Shown piece by piece: positions 47,604-59,460 of a stretch of DNA of 64,000 bases. The DNA comes from Cyanobacteriota bacterium (GTDB taxonomy: Bacteria > Acidobacteriota > Vicinamibacteria > Vicinamibacterales > UBA2999): the NCBI GenBank assembly GCA_019752015.1, contig JAIEMQ010000013.1:1-64000 (forward strand), in the 5' to 3' direction. Position numbers and translations under genes: made by a program. Numbering within the stretch: the first letter of the stretch is position 1; each line of letters opens with the position of its first letter. Under the pieces are notes generated by a model, which saw nothing but the letters and a program-made list of their open reading frames with translations, searched no databases and was not told where the DNA came from.

Positions 47604-47632
47604 TTAACCATCGCGTCCCGGGCCGGTCTAAT
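47604..47632 (+). promoter_or_regulatory. Putative promoter of the second ECF operon
   Basis: TTAACC (47604-47609) and TCTAAT (47627-47632) with a 17-base spacer. The AAC-to-TCTAAT distance is the same as in the promoter before the other ECF gene (17671-17698). The start ATG follows 4 bases after TCTAAT, so the mRNA would have almost no leader. Confidence 0.5.
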
Positions 47633-47636
47633 AGGC

Positions 47637-48260
47637 ATGGCACATGAGTCAGCGCTCAACCTGCCATGGATGGTGGCGACGGTGACGTCGTTCGATTCCG
47701 CTGAGGGCAAGCCTTGGTCGGAGCTCGACGATTCGGCCCTGGTCGCTGAAGCGGCGGCGGGCCGTCGCGAGGCGTTCGACGTGATCGTCGAGCGGCACCG
47801 GCGTGCGGTCTATCAGGTCTGCTATCGCTTCGTGCACAACCACGAGGACGCCAGCGATCTCGCGCAGGATGCGTTCGTGCGCGCATGGCGAGGGCTCAGG
47901 AACTTCCGAGGGCAGTCGGCGCTCTCGACGTGGCTCTATCGCATTGCCGTGAACGTCTGTCTGAATCGCGTCACCGCGAAGACGCCGCTGACCGAGCCGA
48001 TCGAGTCGACGGAACACTTCGAGGACGTCCGCATCGAGGGCGCGCAGCGTGCGATGATTCGGGAAGAGCGCGCGGTGGCCGTCCGCAAGGCGATTGCGCA
48101 CCTGCCGAAGAAGCAGCGCGCGACGTTGATCCTGCGGACGTATCACGACATGTCGCACCAGCAGATTGCCGACGTGCTGGGCAGCTCCGTAGGCGCGGTG
48201 AAGGCCAATTTCTTCCACGCCCTTGCGAATTTGAAAAAGATCCTGGGATCGGAACCATGA
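47637..48260 (+). CDS. RNA polymerase sigma factor, ECF family
   Basis: 207-residue group 4 sigma factor. Region 2 contains NHEDASDLAQDAFVRAWRG and LSTWLYRIAVNVCLNRV; region 4 contains LPKKQRATLILRTYHDMSHQQIA and SSVGAVKANFFHALANLKK. The frame is open upstream across lexA's region, but that part does not look like protein; an ATG at 47670 is an alternative start if transcription begins at the TCTAAT element. It overlaps its anti-sigma gene (ATGA). Confidence 0.92.
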   Translation: MAHESALNLPWMVATVTSFDSAEGKPWSELDDSALVAEAAAGRREAFDVIVERHRRAVYQVCYRFVHNHEDASDLAQDAFVRAWRGLRNFRGQSALSTWLYRIAVNVCLNRVTAKTPLTEPIESTEHFEDVRIEGAQRAMIREERAVAVRKAIAHLPKKQRATLILRTYHDMSHQQIADVLGSSVGAVKANFFHALANLKKILGSEP

Positions 48261-48811
48261 CGCACCTGACACCGGATGAATTGATCGACGCGATGGAAGG
48301 GGTCCTTGCCGCCGATCGCCAGGCGCACCTCGCCACGTGCGAGGAGTGCCGGCGTCAGGTCGAGGAGCTCGCCAGCGTGTTGCACGATGCGAAGCGGGTG
48401 AGCGTGCCCGAACCGTCGCCGCTGTTCTGGCCGCACTTCTCGGAGCGCGTGCGCGTCGCGATCGATCAGGACGCCGCCGCGGGCACGAACTGGCCGGCGT
48501 GGCTGCGCTGGCAGGTGCTCCTGCCGCTCGGCGCGATGGCGATGCTCATCCTCGGCTTGATGATGACGATCCCGATCGACAACGATGTGCGCGACGCCGG
48601 CCAGCTTACGGAATCGGCGCCGCACCAGGCCGAAAGCGAGAGCTGGGGCGCGGTCGCCGATCTCGTGGGACAGCTGGACGTGGAAACCGCGAGCGCCGCC
48701 GGCGTGATCGAGCCCGGCGTCGCGGAGCTGGCCGTGCTGGAATTGACGGCGGAAGAGCAGCAGGAATTGACGCGGCTGCTCCAGGCAGAATTGACGCGAG
48801 CCAAATCATGA
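48257..48811 (+). CDS. Zinc-finger anti-sigma factor
   Basis: 184 residues: ZAS motif H-x3-C-x2-C (HLATCEEC, near residue 24), a membrane helix (LLPLGAMAMLILGLMMTIPI, about 86-105) and an acidic extracytoplasmic tail. It should hold the preceding sigma factor inactive at the membrane. ATGA overlaps on both sides couple it to the sigma gene and to the periplasmic protein that follows. Confidence 0.85.
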   Translation: MTHLTPDELIDAMEGVLAADRQAHLATCEECRRQVEELASVLHDAKRVSVPEPSPLFWPHFSERVRVAIDQDAAAGTNWPAWLRWQVLLPLGAMAMLILGLMMTIPIDNDVRDAGQLTESAPHQAESESWGAVADLVGQLDVETASAAGVIEPGVAELAVLELTAEEQQELTRLLQAELTRAKS

Positions 48812-49401
48812 GACGCATCCCCGTGATTGCAGTGTTTGCTTTCGCACTCGGCGTGACGGTGGCGTTGCCGGCGAATGCACAGGAGCCCCAAAATCCGCCG
48901 CCGCAAGGCGGTGGTCCGTTGCCTGGTCTCGACAACGGCGACATGCGGCCCGGCGAAATCCAGCGGCTGTTCGACGCGTATCTCGTGATGGAAGCACAGC
49001 AGGCGCTGCAGCTGAGCGATCAGCAGTATCCGCAGTTTCTCACCCGGGTGCGCACGCTCCAGGAAACGCGGCGCCGCACGCAGCAGGAACGGAACCAGTT
49101 GATGGCGCAATTGCAGCGCGTCACCAATCCCCGCCTGCCGAAGCCGGTCGATGAATCGGAGATCAAGTCGCGGCTGACGGCGCTGGCGGAGCTCGAGGCG
49201 CGCACCGCGGCCGAGATGCGCAGGGCCTACAACGGCATCGACGAAGTGCTCGACGTCCGGCAGCAGGCGCGCTTCCGCGTGTTCGAGGAGCAGATCGAAC
49301 GGCGCAAGATCGAGCTGCTGATGCGCGCGCGCCAGCAGAACCGTCCCAATCAGCAGGGACCAAATGCAAACCCGCCGGTCAGACGACCTCCCGGGCCGTA
49401 G
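48808..49401 (+). CDS. Periplasmic Spy/CpxP-like helical protein
   Basis: 197 residues with a signal peptide (VIAVFAFALGVTVALPANA). The mature part is helical and rich in Gln, Arg and Glu (ALQLSDQQYPQFLTRVRTLQ, QQARFRVFEEQIERRKIELL), like Spy/CpxP/heavy-metal-resistance periplasmic sensors, with a Pro/Asn-rich tail. Placement behind a sigma/anti-sigma pair, with ATGA overlap, suggests it is the sensor or chaperone of this envelope-stress system. Confidence 0.7.
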   Translation: MRRIPVIAVFAFALGVTVALPANAQEPQNPPPQGGGPLPGLDNGDMRPGEIQRLFDAYLVMEAQQALQLSDQQYPQFLTRVRTLQETRRRTQQERNQLMAQLQRVTNPRLPKPVDESEIKSRLTALAELEARTAAEMRRAYNGIDEVLDVRQQARFRVFEEQIERRKIELLMRARQQNRPNQQGPNANPPVRRPPGP

Positions 49402-49409
49402 CCTGCTGC

Positions 49410-49415
49410 TAGAAT
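49410..49415 (+). promoter_or_regulatory. TAGAAT hexamer 6 bases before a hypothetical gene
   Basis: TAGAAT, then 6 bases, then ATG at 49422. Same arrangement as before scoA and at 54508; points to a leaderless transcript. Confidence 0.4.
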
Positions 49416-49421
49416 GAAGGC

Positions 49422-50000
49422 ATGCGCGGGCTGATCGTTGCTACGCTCGTCTTCGGCTCCATGAGCTCGGACGTCCTGACGCCGCAGCTCGCGGACGCCT
49501 TCGAGAAGAAGATCGTCCTCGTCCAGAATCACGCGAGCGCGAACTCGGGCAAGCCGCGCTCGACCGCGTTCACCCAGGTCGAAACCAACTCGTATCTGAA
49601 ATACAAAGCCGGCGACCTGCTGCCGGCCGGCCTGACGCAGCCGGAGCTGACCATCATCGGCGCCGGCAAAGTCTCCGGCCGCGCCATCGTCGATCTCGAT
49701 ATCGTCCGCCAGAAGCAGAGCAGCGGCGGCTGGCTCGATCCCACGAGTTACCTGACCGGCAAGCTTCCAGTCACTGCGTCGGGGAAGATCGTGACGTGGG
49801 ACGGCAAGGGCAAGTTCGAGCTGGAACGCGCGGAAGTCAGCGGCGTGCCGATCCCGAAGTCGTTCCTCGCGCAGATGGTCAACTTCTTCACGCGCACGGC
49901 TGACAATCCGAAGGGCTCGTCGATCGACGACACCTTCGTGCTGCCCGCCGAGATCCGCCGAATCGATGTAGACGCCAGTCGCTGGACCGTGCATCAATAA
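49422..50000 (+). CDS. Hypothetical protein, possibly exported
   Basis: 192 residues. The N-terminus is mildly hydrophobic (MRGLIVATLVFGSMSSDVL) but is not a convincing signal peptide. The body is beta-rich (VSGRAIVDLDIVRQKQ, LTGKLPVTASGKIVTWDGKGKFEL), with FTRTADNPKGSSIDDTF. I recognise no domain; the strand pattern resembles periplasmic lipid-binding LptA/AsmA-like or DUF-type pieces, without certainty. It is followed after 4 bases by recG. Confidence 0.7.
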   Translation: MRGLIVATLVFGSMSSDVLTPQLADAFEKKIVLVQNHASANSGKPRSTAFTQVETNSYLKYKAGDLLPAGLTQPELTIIGAGKVSGRAIVDLDIVRQKQSSGGWLDPTSYLTGKLPVTASGKIVTWDGKGKFELERAEVSGVPIPKSFLAQMVNFFTRTADNPKGSSIDDTFVLPAEIRRIDVDASRWTVHQ

Positions 50001-50004
50001 TCGG

Positions 50005-52179
<2,175 letters not shown>

Positions 52180-52180
52180 C

Positions 52181-52714
52181 ATGCGGATCATTGCCGGCAC
52201 TCACAAGGGACGACACCTCAAGGCCCCGAGGTGGGAGGGGATCCGTCCGACGTCCGACAAGCTGCGCGAGACGCTGTTCAACATCCTGCAGATGCGGATC
52301 GAAGGCGCGCGCGTGCTCGATGCGTTTTCTGGAACCGGCGCGGTGGCGCTCGAAGCCTTGAGCCGCGGCGCGGTGTCGGCGACGTGTCTCGACAACGATC
52401 GACGCGCCGCCGGGCTGATCGCCGAGAACGCCGCGCTCTGTGGCGAGTCGGATCGCTGTGTTATCATCCGCGACGTTGCGTCGCGGGCGTTGAAGAAGCC
52501 ACTGCCCGGCGGTCCATTCGAAATCGTGGTGCTCGATCCGCCGTACGATTACCCGAACCTGGGTGAGGCGGTCGAAGACGCCGCTGGGCAGCGCGCCGCC
52601 AACGGGCTCGTCGTGCTCGAGCACGCGTCGCGCGTCGCGCCGCCGCAGCCGGCCGGGCTCTCACTGACGCGGACCGTCACCTCGGGCGACAGCGCGCTGA
52701 CTTTCTACTCATGA
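52181..52714 (+). CDS. rsmD: 16S rRNA (guanine(966)-N(2))-methyltransferase RsmD
   Basis: 177-residue methyltransferase. MRIIAGTHKGRHLKAP and RPTSDKLRETLFNIL are the family N-terminus; SAM site VLDAFSGTGAVALEALSRGA; catalytic VLDPPYDYP (DPPY). It is 1 base after recG and overlaps coaD by ATGA; the rsmD-coaD pair is common in bacteria. Confidence 0.95.
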   Translation: MRIIAGTHKGRHLKAPRWEGIRPTSDKLRETLFNILQMRIEGARVLDAFSGTGAVALEALSRGAVSATCLDNDRRAAGLIAENAALCGESDRCVIIRDVASRALKKPLPGGPFEIVVLDPPYDYPNLGEAVEDAAGQRAANGLVVLEHASRVAPPQPAGLSLTRTVTSGDSALTFYS

Positions 52715-53220
52715 GCACACCGAAGCGCGTCGCCATCTATCCCGGATCGTTCGACCCGCTGACCAGCGGCCACGTCGACATCATCGAGCGCGGCTCGCGC
52801 ATTTTCGATTCGATCATCGTCGCCATCCTGGTCAATGTCGAAAAGGCGCCGCTCTTCAGCGAGAGCGAGCGGGTGGCGATCATCCGCGAGGTCTTCAAGG
52901 ACAAGCCGAACGTCCAGGTCGAAACCTTCAACGGGCTGCTGGTCGACTACGCCAAACGCAAACAGGCGCACGTCATCGTCCGCGGATTGCGGGCGGTCTC
53001 GGACTTCGAGTACGAATTCCAGATGGCGCTGATGAACCGGCATCTCGACCCGAGCCTCGAAACGGTGTTCATGATGCCGGCGGAGCAGTACACTTACATC
53101 AGCTCCCGGTTAATCAAGGAAGTCTTCACCCTCGGCGGCGAGGTCACGGGGCTGGTGCCGCCGCTCGTGGAAGAGCGCCTTCGCGATAAGGCAAAAGGCA
53201 GAAGGCAGAAGGCACAATGA
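52711..53220 (+). CDS. coaD: Phosphopantetheine adenylyltransferase
   Basis: 169-residue enzyme of coenzyme A synthesis (4'-phosphopantetheine plus ATP to dephospho-CoA). IYPGSFDPLTSGHVDII carries the nucleotidyltransferase motif ending SGH; RGLRAVSDFEYEFQMALMN and the ISSRLIKE (ISSTxVKE-type) motif follow. The last residues (KGRRQKAQ) are encoded by a tandem heptamer and exceed the usual C-terminus. Stop overlaps the aminotransferase start. Confidence 0.95.
   Translation: MSTPKRVAIYPGSFDPLTSGHVDIIERGSRIFDSIIVAILVNVEKAPLFSESERVAIIREVFKDKPNVQVETFNGLLVDYAKRKQAHVIVRGLRAVSDFEYEFQMALMNRHLDPSLETVFMMPAEQYTYISSRLIKEVFTLGGEVTGLVPPLVEERLRDKAKGRRQKAQ
53188..53215 (+). repeat. Tandem heptamers at the end of coaD (AAGGCAG)
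   Basis: AAGGCAA, AAGGCAG, AAGGCAG, AAGGCAC end one base before the next ATG, so the array is both the coaD tail and the ribosome-binding region of the aminotransferase. Confidence 0.85.
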
Positions 53221-54428
53221 GCTCGTTTGCATCGCGCATGAGCCGTGTGGTGGCGTCGCCGACCCTCAAGGTGGCGGCGGAAGCGGATCGTCTGCGCCGC
53301 TCCGGCGTCGACGTCGTCGATCTCGGCGCCGGTGAGCCGGACTTCGCCACGCCGGAACATGTCAAGGACGCCGCCCACAAGGCGCTCGACGCGAACTTCA
53401 CCAAGTACACGCCGTCGGCCGGCGTCATGGAGCTCCGCGACGCGGTCGCGCAGCGCTACAAGATCGACTACGGCGTCGAGTTCAAGCCCGAGGAAGTGAT
53501 CATCACCGCCGGCGCCAAGCAGGCGCTCTACAACACGGCGATGGCGCTGTTCGATCCGGGCGATGAAGTGATCACGACCGGGCCGTTCTGGCCGAGCATC
53601 GGCGATCAGATCAAGCTCGCGGACGCGAAGCCCGTCATCGTGCAGACGCACATGGAAGACGGCTTCACCATTCATGCGGCGCCGCTGATCGATGCGATCA
53701 CGCCGCGCACGAAGGCGATCCTCGTCAATTCGCCGTGCAATCCGACCGGCGCGCTGATGTCCGAAGCGGAAATGGCGAAGATCGCGGACGCGGCCAGCGC
53801 CCGCGGCCTCTGGGTGATCGTGGACTTCACGTACGAAAAGCTGATCTATGAGCCCGTCAAGCACAATCTGATCAAGGTCCTGTTCGAGCGGATGCGCGAC
53901 AAGACCGTCGTATGCAGCGCCACGTCGAAGGCCTACGCCATGACCGGGTGGCGCTGCGGCTGGGCGATCGCGCCGAAGGATGTGATCACCCAGTGCAACG
54001 TGATCCAGGGCCACTCGACGTCGAACATCAATTCGATCACGCAGAAGGCGGCGATTGCCGCGCTGACCGGGCCGCAGGACGGCGTGACGACGATGTTGAA
54101 TGAATACCGCAGGCGCCGTGATGCGGTTCACGCCTGGTTGACGGCGGATCCGCGTATCGTCTGCATCAAGCCGGGCGGCGCGTTCTACCTGTTCCCGTAC
54201 ATCGCGGATCTGCTGTCGCCGTCAGGCATCAAGAGCAGCGGCGAATTCGCCGAGGCGCTGCTGAAGGAAGTCGCCGTTGCGGTGACACCGGGCGAAGGCT
54301 TCAATGCGCCGGGATTCTTCCGCCTGTCGTACGCCACGTCGATCGAGCGCCTCAAGGAAGGCTGCGATCGGATCACGACGTTCGTGCAGAAGCTGGAGTC
54401 GTCGGGCAAACTGACCGCCGCGCGATAG
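53217..54428 (+). CDS. Class I/II aminotransferase, aspartate aminotransferase type
   Basis: 403-residue PLP enzyme of fold type I. VDLGAGEPDFATPEHV at the N-terminus, the AGAKQALYN cofactor loop, NSPCNPTGALMSEAE, and the PLP-lysine region SATSKAYAMTGWRCGWA (Schiff-base Lys, about residue 240). These match the I-gamma aspartate aminotransferases, some of which also use prephenate or aromatic keto acids. Given the nearby Tyr/Phe pathway, an arogenate or aromatic role is possible but unproven. Confidence 0.9.
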   Translation: MSSFASRMSRVVASPTLKVAAEADRLRRSGVDVVDLGAGEPDFATPEHVKDAAHKALDANFTKYTPSAGVMELRDAVAQRYKIDYGVEFKPEEVIITAGAKQALYNTAMALFDPGDEVITTGPFWPSIGDQIKLADAKPVIVQTHMEDGFTIHAAPLIDAITPRTKAILVNSPCNPTGALMSEAEMAKIADAASARGLWVIVDFTYEKLIYEPVKHNLIKVLFERMRDKTVVCSATSKAYAMTGWRCGWAIAPKDVITQCNVIQGHSTSNINSITQKAAIAALTGPQDGVTTMLNEYRRRRDAVHAWLTADPRIVCIKPGGAFYLFPYIADLLSPSGIKSSGEFAEALLKEVAVAVTPGEGFNAPGFFRLSYATSIERLKEGCDRITTFVQKLESSGKLTAAR

Positions 54429-54473
54429 TTGTTATCTGAGCCGTCCATGCCCTCTGTGGCGTTTGTGGATCTC

Positions 54474-54501
54474 TTGCGATCTCAACGGCCCGCGTTACAA
54501 T
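54474..54501 (+). promoter_or_regulatory. Putative promoter of the small protein/nucleotidyltransferase pair
   Basis: TTGCGA (54474-54479) and TACAAT (54496-54501) with a 16-base spacer; the ATG follows 6 bases after TACAAT, suggesting a leaderless mRNA. Confidence 0.5.
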
Positions 54502-54507
54502 TCCCGC

Positions 54508-54768
54508 ATGCAGCCGCTCGCTGATGACACGCCGCTCGATATCGAGGCCCGACAAATCGAGGGCTGGCGTCGGCTGTCCAGTACGGACAAACTCGCTCTC
54601 ATTGCGTCACTCTCCCGCGCGATCCGCGAACTGACGCTGGCCGGAATCCGCGCCCGCCATCCTGGCGCCTCGCCGCGCGAACAGTTTCTGCGTCTGGCCA
54701 TGCTGACGCTGGGCCCCGAGCTCGCCCGCTCGGCGTATCCCGAAATCGATCGTTTCGGCCTGACATGA
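54508..54768 (+). CDS. Small protein paired with a nucleotidyltransferase
   Basis: 86 residues, no membrane segment. QIEGWRRLSSTDKLALIASLSRAIRELTLAGIRARHPGAS is spread over two helices, followed by EQFLRLAMLTLGPELARSAYP. Acts probably as partner of the next gene, whose ATG overlaps its stop (ATGA). Small helical proteins with this pattern commonly precede nucleotidyltransferase-like genes; I do not know a characterised function. Own promoter 6 bases upstream. Confidence 0.75.
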   Translation: MQPLADDTPLDIEARQIEGWRRLSSTDKLALIASLSRAIRELTLAGIRARHPGASPREQFLRLAMLTLGPELARSAYPEIDRFGLT

Positions 54769-55352
54769 TAGCCGGTGACGCGATCAGCGTCGCCGTGCGG
54801 CTGGGAGCCATCCTCGATCGTCTGAACGTGCCCTACACGATCGGTGGTTCCATCGCGGCGTCAGTCGCCGGTGAGCCCCGCGCCACGATCGACATCGACA
54901 TCGTCGCCGCGCTGCGGCACGCCGAGGTGACGCCGTTGCTGGCGGCCCTGGGCGGCGATTTCTATGTCGCCGAGGACGCGCTCCACCGGGCCATCGATCG
55001 CCTGGGGACCGCCAACCTGATCGATCAGGCGACCGGCATCAAGGTCGACGTCTTCATTGCCGGCGGCACGCCGCTCGATGACCAGCAGCTCGCGCGCCGG
55101 CAGCGAATCGAGGTCCGGCCGGGACAGGCCATTTATGTGCACCCTCCGGAAGACATCCTGCTGCAGAAGCTGCGATGGTTCCGCAAGGGTGGAGGAGTCT
55201 CCGATCGCCAGTGGCGCGACGTCATCGGAATCATTCGCACGCAGGGCGCCGCCCTCGATCGCGCCTACCTGGCCGCGAACGCGCCAGCGCTGGATGTGAC
55301 GGCGCTGCTCGAGCGGGCGTTGCGGGATGCGGACGGCCGTCAACCTGACTAG
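54765..55352 (+). CDS. Nucleotidyltransferase-fold protein
   Basis: 195 residues. The MNT/polymerase-beta-like signature is intact: GGSIAASVAGEPR, then TIDIDIVAAL (the D-x-D metal pair) and KVDVFIAGG (third acidic residue). The C-terminal helices (YVHPPEDILLQKLRWFRKGG, SDRQWRDVIGII) resemble the AbiEii/DUF6036-type families. Such proteins include antitoxin- or toxin-side members of MNT/HEPN and AbiEi/AbiEii systems. Translationally coupled to the 86-residue protein. It overlaps the convergent glycosyltransferase by 4 bases. Confidence 0.8.
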   Translation: MIAGDAISVAVRLGAILDRLNVPYTIGGSIAASVAGEPRATIDIDIVAALRHAEVTPLLAALGGDFYVAEDALHRAIDRLGTANLIDQATGIKVDVFIAGGTPLDDQQLARRQRIEVRPGQAIYVHPPEDILLQKLRWFRKGGGVSDRQWRDVIGIIRTQGAALDRAYLAANAPALDVTALLERALRDADGRQPD

Positions 55353-57016
55353 CGATTCCCCACGAGGACAACGTGCGTCAGATCGCGCGACGGATCCGGC
55401 CAGAGCAGCGTCCGGACGCGGATGCCCGCTTCGTTGAAGTAGCGCAGCTCACCGAGACGATTCACCGTGAGGCCGCGCTCCCGTTCCAGCCGGTCCATCG
55501 TGTCCGTGGGCACCACCATCAAGGCCCGCTTCGGTTGCGACAGGAAATCGCGCACTTGATCGTCGGTGACGAGATCGGTCGTCTTGATCCCCGCATAGAA
55601 GACCAGATTGCGCACGAACACGCCCATCGTCCCGACCGCTTCATTGTTCTGGCGATGCTGTTGAATCAGCCGCGCCATCTGGCGGACGGTGTCGTCGCCG
55701 CCGCTCGACAGCGCGCCGTACTGCACCGCCGGCAGCGCCACCGCAGACGCCAGCGCGATCACGACCGGCGCGCTGCGCCAGTTGTTCGTGATCGCGACGA
55801 CGATCACCAGGGCACCCATCACGGCGATCGCGTAGGCGGCGATCGTCGTGTAGGCGGACTGCACGTTGATGAGCAGCGGCTGCGCCCGATACAGCAGCAC
55901 CGCCAGCGTCACAAAGAAGACGCCGCTAAGGAGCGACCCGGCGATCACCGGCACGGCGCGGCGCGGCATTGACCGCACGCCGTCGAGCCCGCGCCATTCC
56001 TGAGTGCGCTCGACGATCGACGATGCGAGCAGCAGTGCCAATGGCGGGAGTACCGGCAGCACGTAACGCGGCTGCTTGCCGACCGAGAGCGAATAGAACA
56101 ACAGCGGGAGGACCGCCCACAACAGCAGCCGCAAATCGATCGTGCCGACGGCGCGGCGGCCGCGAAGGAACTGTGTGATCGGCCCCAGCCACACCAGCGC
56201 GAGCGGCGTCCACGGCAACAAACCGCCGGCCACGACCGGCAGGTAGAACCACCACGGACGCGGATCGTTGAAGCGATCCGTCGCGAACCGCTCGAAGTTG
56301 TCGCCGACGAAAAAGCTTTGCAGGTACTCGTTGCCGTGACGCGCCCACATCACCACGTACCACGGCATGGCAACGGCGAGGAATATCAGGAATCCGATCA
56401 CGATGTCGGCTGGGTTCAGTCCAATCGATCGGCGCTCGATCATCAGCACCGGCACGATGACGATCGCCGGGATGATCACGCCGACCGGGCCTTTCATCAG
56501 GAAGCCGAGCCCGAGGCCGAGCGCCGCGAGGATCACGAACTTGCGCGGCGATCGCTCCTGCTCGAGCGTGGAGACCAGCGCGGCCCAGATGGCCAGCGTG
56601 ATGCAGAAGGTGAGCGGCAGATCCGGCAGCGCCATCCGCCCGATCGAAAAGTAGCCGAAGTTGGTGGCGACGATCGCGCCGGCGAGCAGGCCGGTCGTTT
56701 CGTCGTACCAGCGGCGTCCTGCCGCAGCGGTGACCAGCACCAGGCCGACACCGGCCAGCGCCGCCCATAATCGCGCGCCCATCTCGCTGGCGCCGGTGAC
56801 GAGGTAGGTCGCCGACGTCAGCCAGTAATACAGCACCGGCTTCTGAAAGCGCGGCTCGTAGTTGTAATAGGGAGTAATCCAGTCTCCCGATGCGACCATT
56901 TCGCGCGACGCTTCCGCGTAGAACGCCTCGTCGGAATCGGTGATGGCGCCACGCCCAAGACCTGCGAAGAAGGTCAGCGCTGCGAGCAGGAGCAGCGGAA
57001 GCGTGATGCGATGCAC
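55349..57016 (-). CDS. Glycosyltransferase family 39 membrane protein (ArnT-like)
   Basis: About 555 residues with 11-13 membrane helices. The first periplasmic loop has [21 protein letters not shown], with the acidic residue expected of GT-C enzymes, and [12 protein letters not shown]. Members transfer a sugar from a polyprenyl-phosphate donor to lipid A or protein; acceptor and sugar are unknown here. The GTG at 57016 is chosen; the ATG at 57103 would run further into the upstream region of rho and adds a charged non-membrane piece. Confidence 0.85.
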   Translation of the reverse strand: MHRITLPLLLLAALTFFAGLGRGAITDSDEAFYAEASREMVASGDWITPYYNYEPRFQKPVLYYWLTSATYLVTGASEMGARLWAALAGVGLVLVTAAAGRRWYDETTGLLAGAIVATNFGYFSIGRMALPDLPLTFCITLAIWAALVSTLEQERSPRKFVILAALGLGLGFLMKGPVGVIIPAIVIVPVLMIERRSIGLNPADIVIGFLIFLAVAMPWYVVMWARHGNEYLQSFFVGDNFERFATDRFNDPRPWWFYLPVVAGGLLPWTPLALVWLGPITQFLRGRRAVGTIDLRLLLWAVLPLLFYSLSVGKQPRYVLPVLPPLALLLASSIVERTQEWRGLDGVRSMPRRAVPVIAGSLLSGVFFVTLAVLLYRAQPLLINVQSAYTTIAAYAIAVMGALVIVVAITNNWRSAPVVIALASAVALPAVQYGALSSGGDDTVRQMARLIQQHRQNNEAVGTMGVFVRNLVFYAGIKTTDLVTDDQVRDFLSQPKRALMVVPTDTMDRLERERGLTVNRLGELRYFNEAGIRVRTLLWPDPSRDLTHVVLVGNR

Positions 57017-57129
57017 GGTTGCTGATATACTACCGGCAGTTTCTCCGGTTTTGCCTGCGTTTTCGCGCGCGGATCTGCTCCGCACCCCACTCAGACCTGA
57101 CAACCGAGCCTCTCATTTGGACAGCCTGC

Positions 57130-58500
<1,371 letters not shown>

Positions 58501-58504
58501 TCAC

Positions 58505-58786
58505 ATGTCGATCACGATCAAGGTCCGGCAGAATGGCTCGCTGCTCGTCGAAGGCGAGGACGTGAAACTCGTCGACTGGACCGGCGCGGAATATGTCGTC
58601 CCGAAGAGGCCGTTCTCTCTGTGCCGCTGCGGCCAGTCGAAGGAGAAACCCTTCTGCGACGGTTCGCACAAGACGTGCGGCTTCATCGGCGATCAGGCCG
58701 CTCCGGGTCCGCGGGCAAACCAGGCACCTCCGGCGGCACCCGGCACACCAAGCACCCCCGGCACCCCAGGCACCCCCGGCACCTAG
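58505..58786 (+). CDS. CDGSH iron-sulfur domain protein with repeat-derived tail
   Basis: 93 residues. Residues 1-62 form a CDGSH zinc-finger-like 2Fe-2S domain: FSLCRCGQSKEKPFCDGSHKTCGF, read in two parts as CRC...CDGSH, giving three Cys and one His ligand. It would bind a 2Fe-2S cluster, used in electron or cluster transfer. Residues about 68-93 (PPAAPGTPSTPGTPGTPGT) are encoded by a tandem array and are probably disordered. It lies 4 bases after rho. Confidence 0.9.
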   Translation: MSITIKVRQNGSLLVEGEDVKLVDWTGAEYVVPKRPFSLCRCGQSKEKPFCDGSHKTCGFIGDQAAPGPRANQAPPAAPGTPSTPGTPGTPGT

Positions 58787-58820
58787 GCCTAGGCACCCAG
58801 GCACCCAGGCACCCAGCCAC
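58738..58820 (+). repeat. GGCACCC tandem array, partly coding
   Basis: The first part encodes the Pro-Gly-Thr tail of the CDGSH protein; the second (about 58790-58820) has four exact GGCACCCA units. Reverse complement of the array at 33001-33078. It fills the gap to the convergent FHA gene. Confidence 0.85.
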
Positions 58821-58821
58821 C

Positions 58822-59460
58822 CTATTCCGTCGGGACGTTGCCTTCGCCTGGCCCAAGAATACGGAACAGCATCTGGATGCCGGCGATGCCGATGTGATCG
58901 CCGTCACGCAGCCGCACGCGTCCTGACGTGCGCGTGGTGCCGACCCACGTGCCGTGCCGGCTGCCGCAATCTTCAATCAGCGCCGCATCACCGTCGATCG
59001 TCACGCGGGCGTGACGACGCGATACGCGCGTGATGTCGACGCGGACGCGGCAGTCACGCGACCGGCCGATCACGTTCTCGCCGCGCTGCAGGCCGATCTC
59101 CCTGCCCTCGTAAATGATGCAGAACGGCGTTGCTTCGTCGGCCGCCGGATTCTGCGCGCTGTCGCCCTGGAACGCATAGCCGAAGCCGTGCACGGTGCGG
59201 ATGAAGCGCGGCCGCCGCGCCGATTCGCCGAGCGCGGTGCGCAGCTCGAAAATCAACGTCGTCAGGCTGACGTCGGAAACGAACGTCGACGGCCAGAGCC
59301 GCGCGTGGATCTCCTTCTTGCCGACTGCGTCGGGAGCCTTCGTCGACAGCAATGTCAGGAGATCGAAAGCCTTCGCGGTGAGATGCACGGATTCACCCGA
59401 CTGCTTGAGCAGTCGGGCGCCATGATCAAACACAAAATTGCCGAATTTCAACGCGCTCAT
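58822..59460 (-). CDS. Winged-helix (OmpR-type) plus FHA domain regulator
   Basis: 212 residues. Residues 5-105 are a Trans_reg_C DNA-binding domain (LTAKAFDLLTLLSTKAPDAV, VSLTTLIFELRTALGE, RTVHGFGYAFQG). Residues about 125-210 are a forkhead-associated domain (NVIGRSRDCRVRVD, VSRRHARVTIDGD, GSRHGTWVGTTR), which binds phosphothreonine. There is no receiver domain, so activity may be set by a Ser/Thr kinase rather than a histidine kinase. Convergent with the CDGSH gene and next to lactate permease. Confidence 0.9.
   Translation of the reverse strand: MSALKFGNFVFDHGARLLKQSGESVHLTAKAFDLLTLLSTKAPDAVGKKEIHARLWPSTFVSDVSLTTLIFELRTALGESARRPRFIRTVHGFGYAFQGDSAQNPAADEATPFCIIYEGREIGLQRGENVIGRSRDCRVRVDITRVSRRHARVTIDGDAALIEDCGSRHGTWVGTTRTSGRVRLRDGDHIGIAGIQMLFRILGPGEGNVPTE

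Noticed and set aside
53217-54428. Assignment of the aminotransferase as a dedicated aromatic aminotransferase
   Set aside because: The motifs fit the broad I-gamma group; nothing seen separates aspartate from prephenate or aromatic substrates, so only the general call is kept.
54429-54507. tRNA gene between the aminotransferase and the small protein
   Set aside because: No GTTC-type T-loop, no acceptor-stem pairing and no CCA or anticodon arm could be drawn; the stretch is better explained as promoter.
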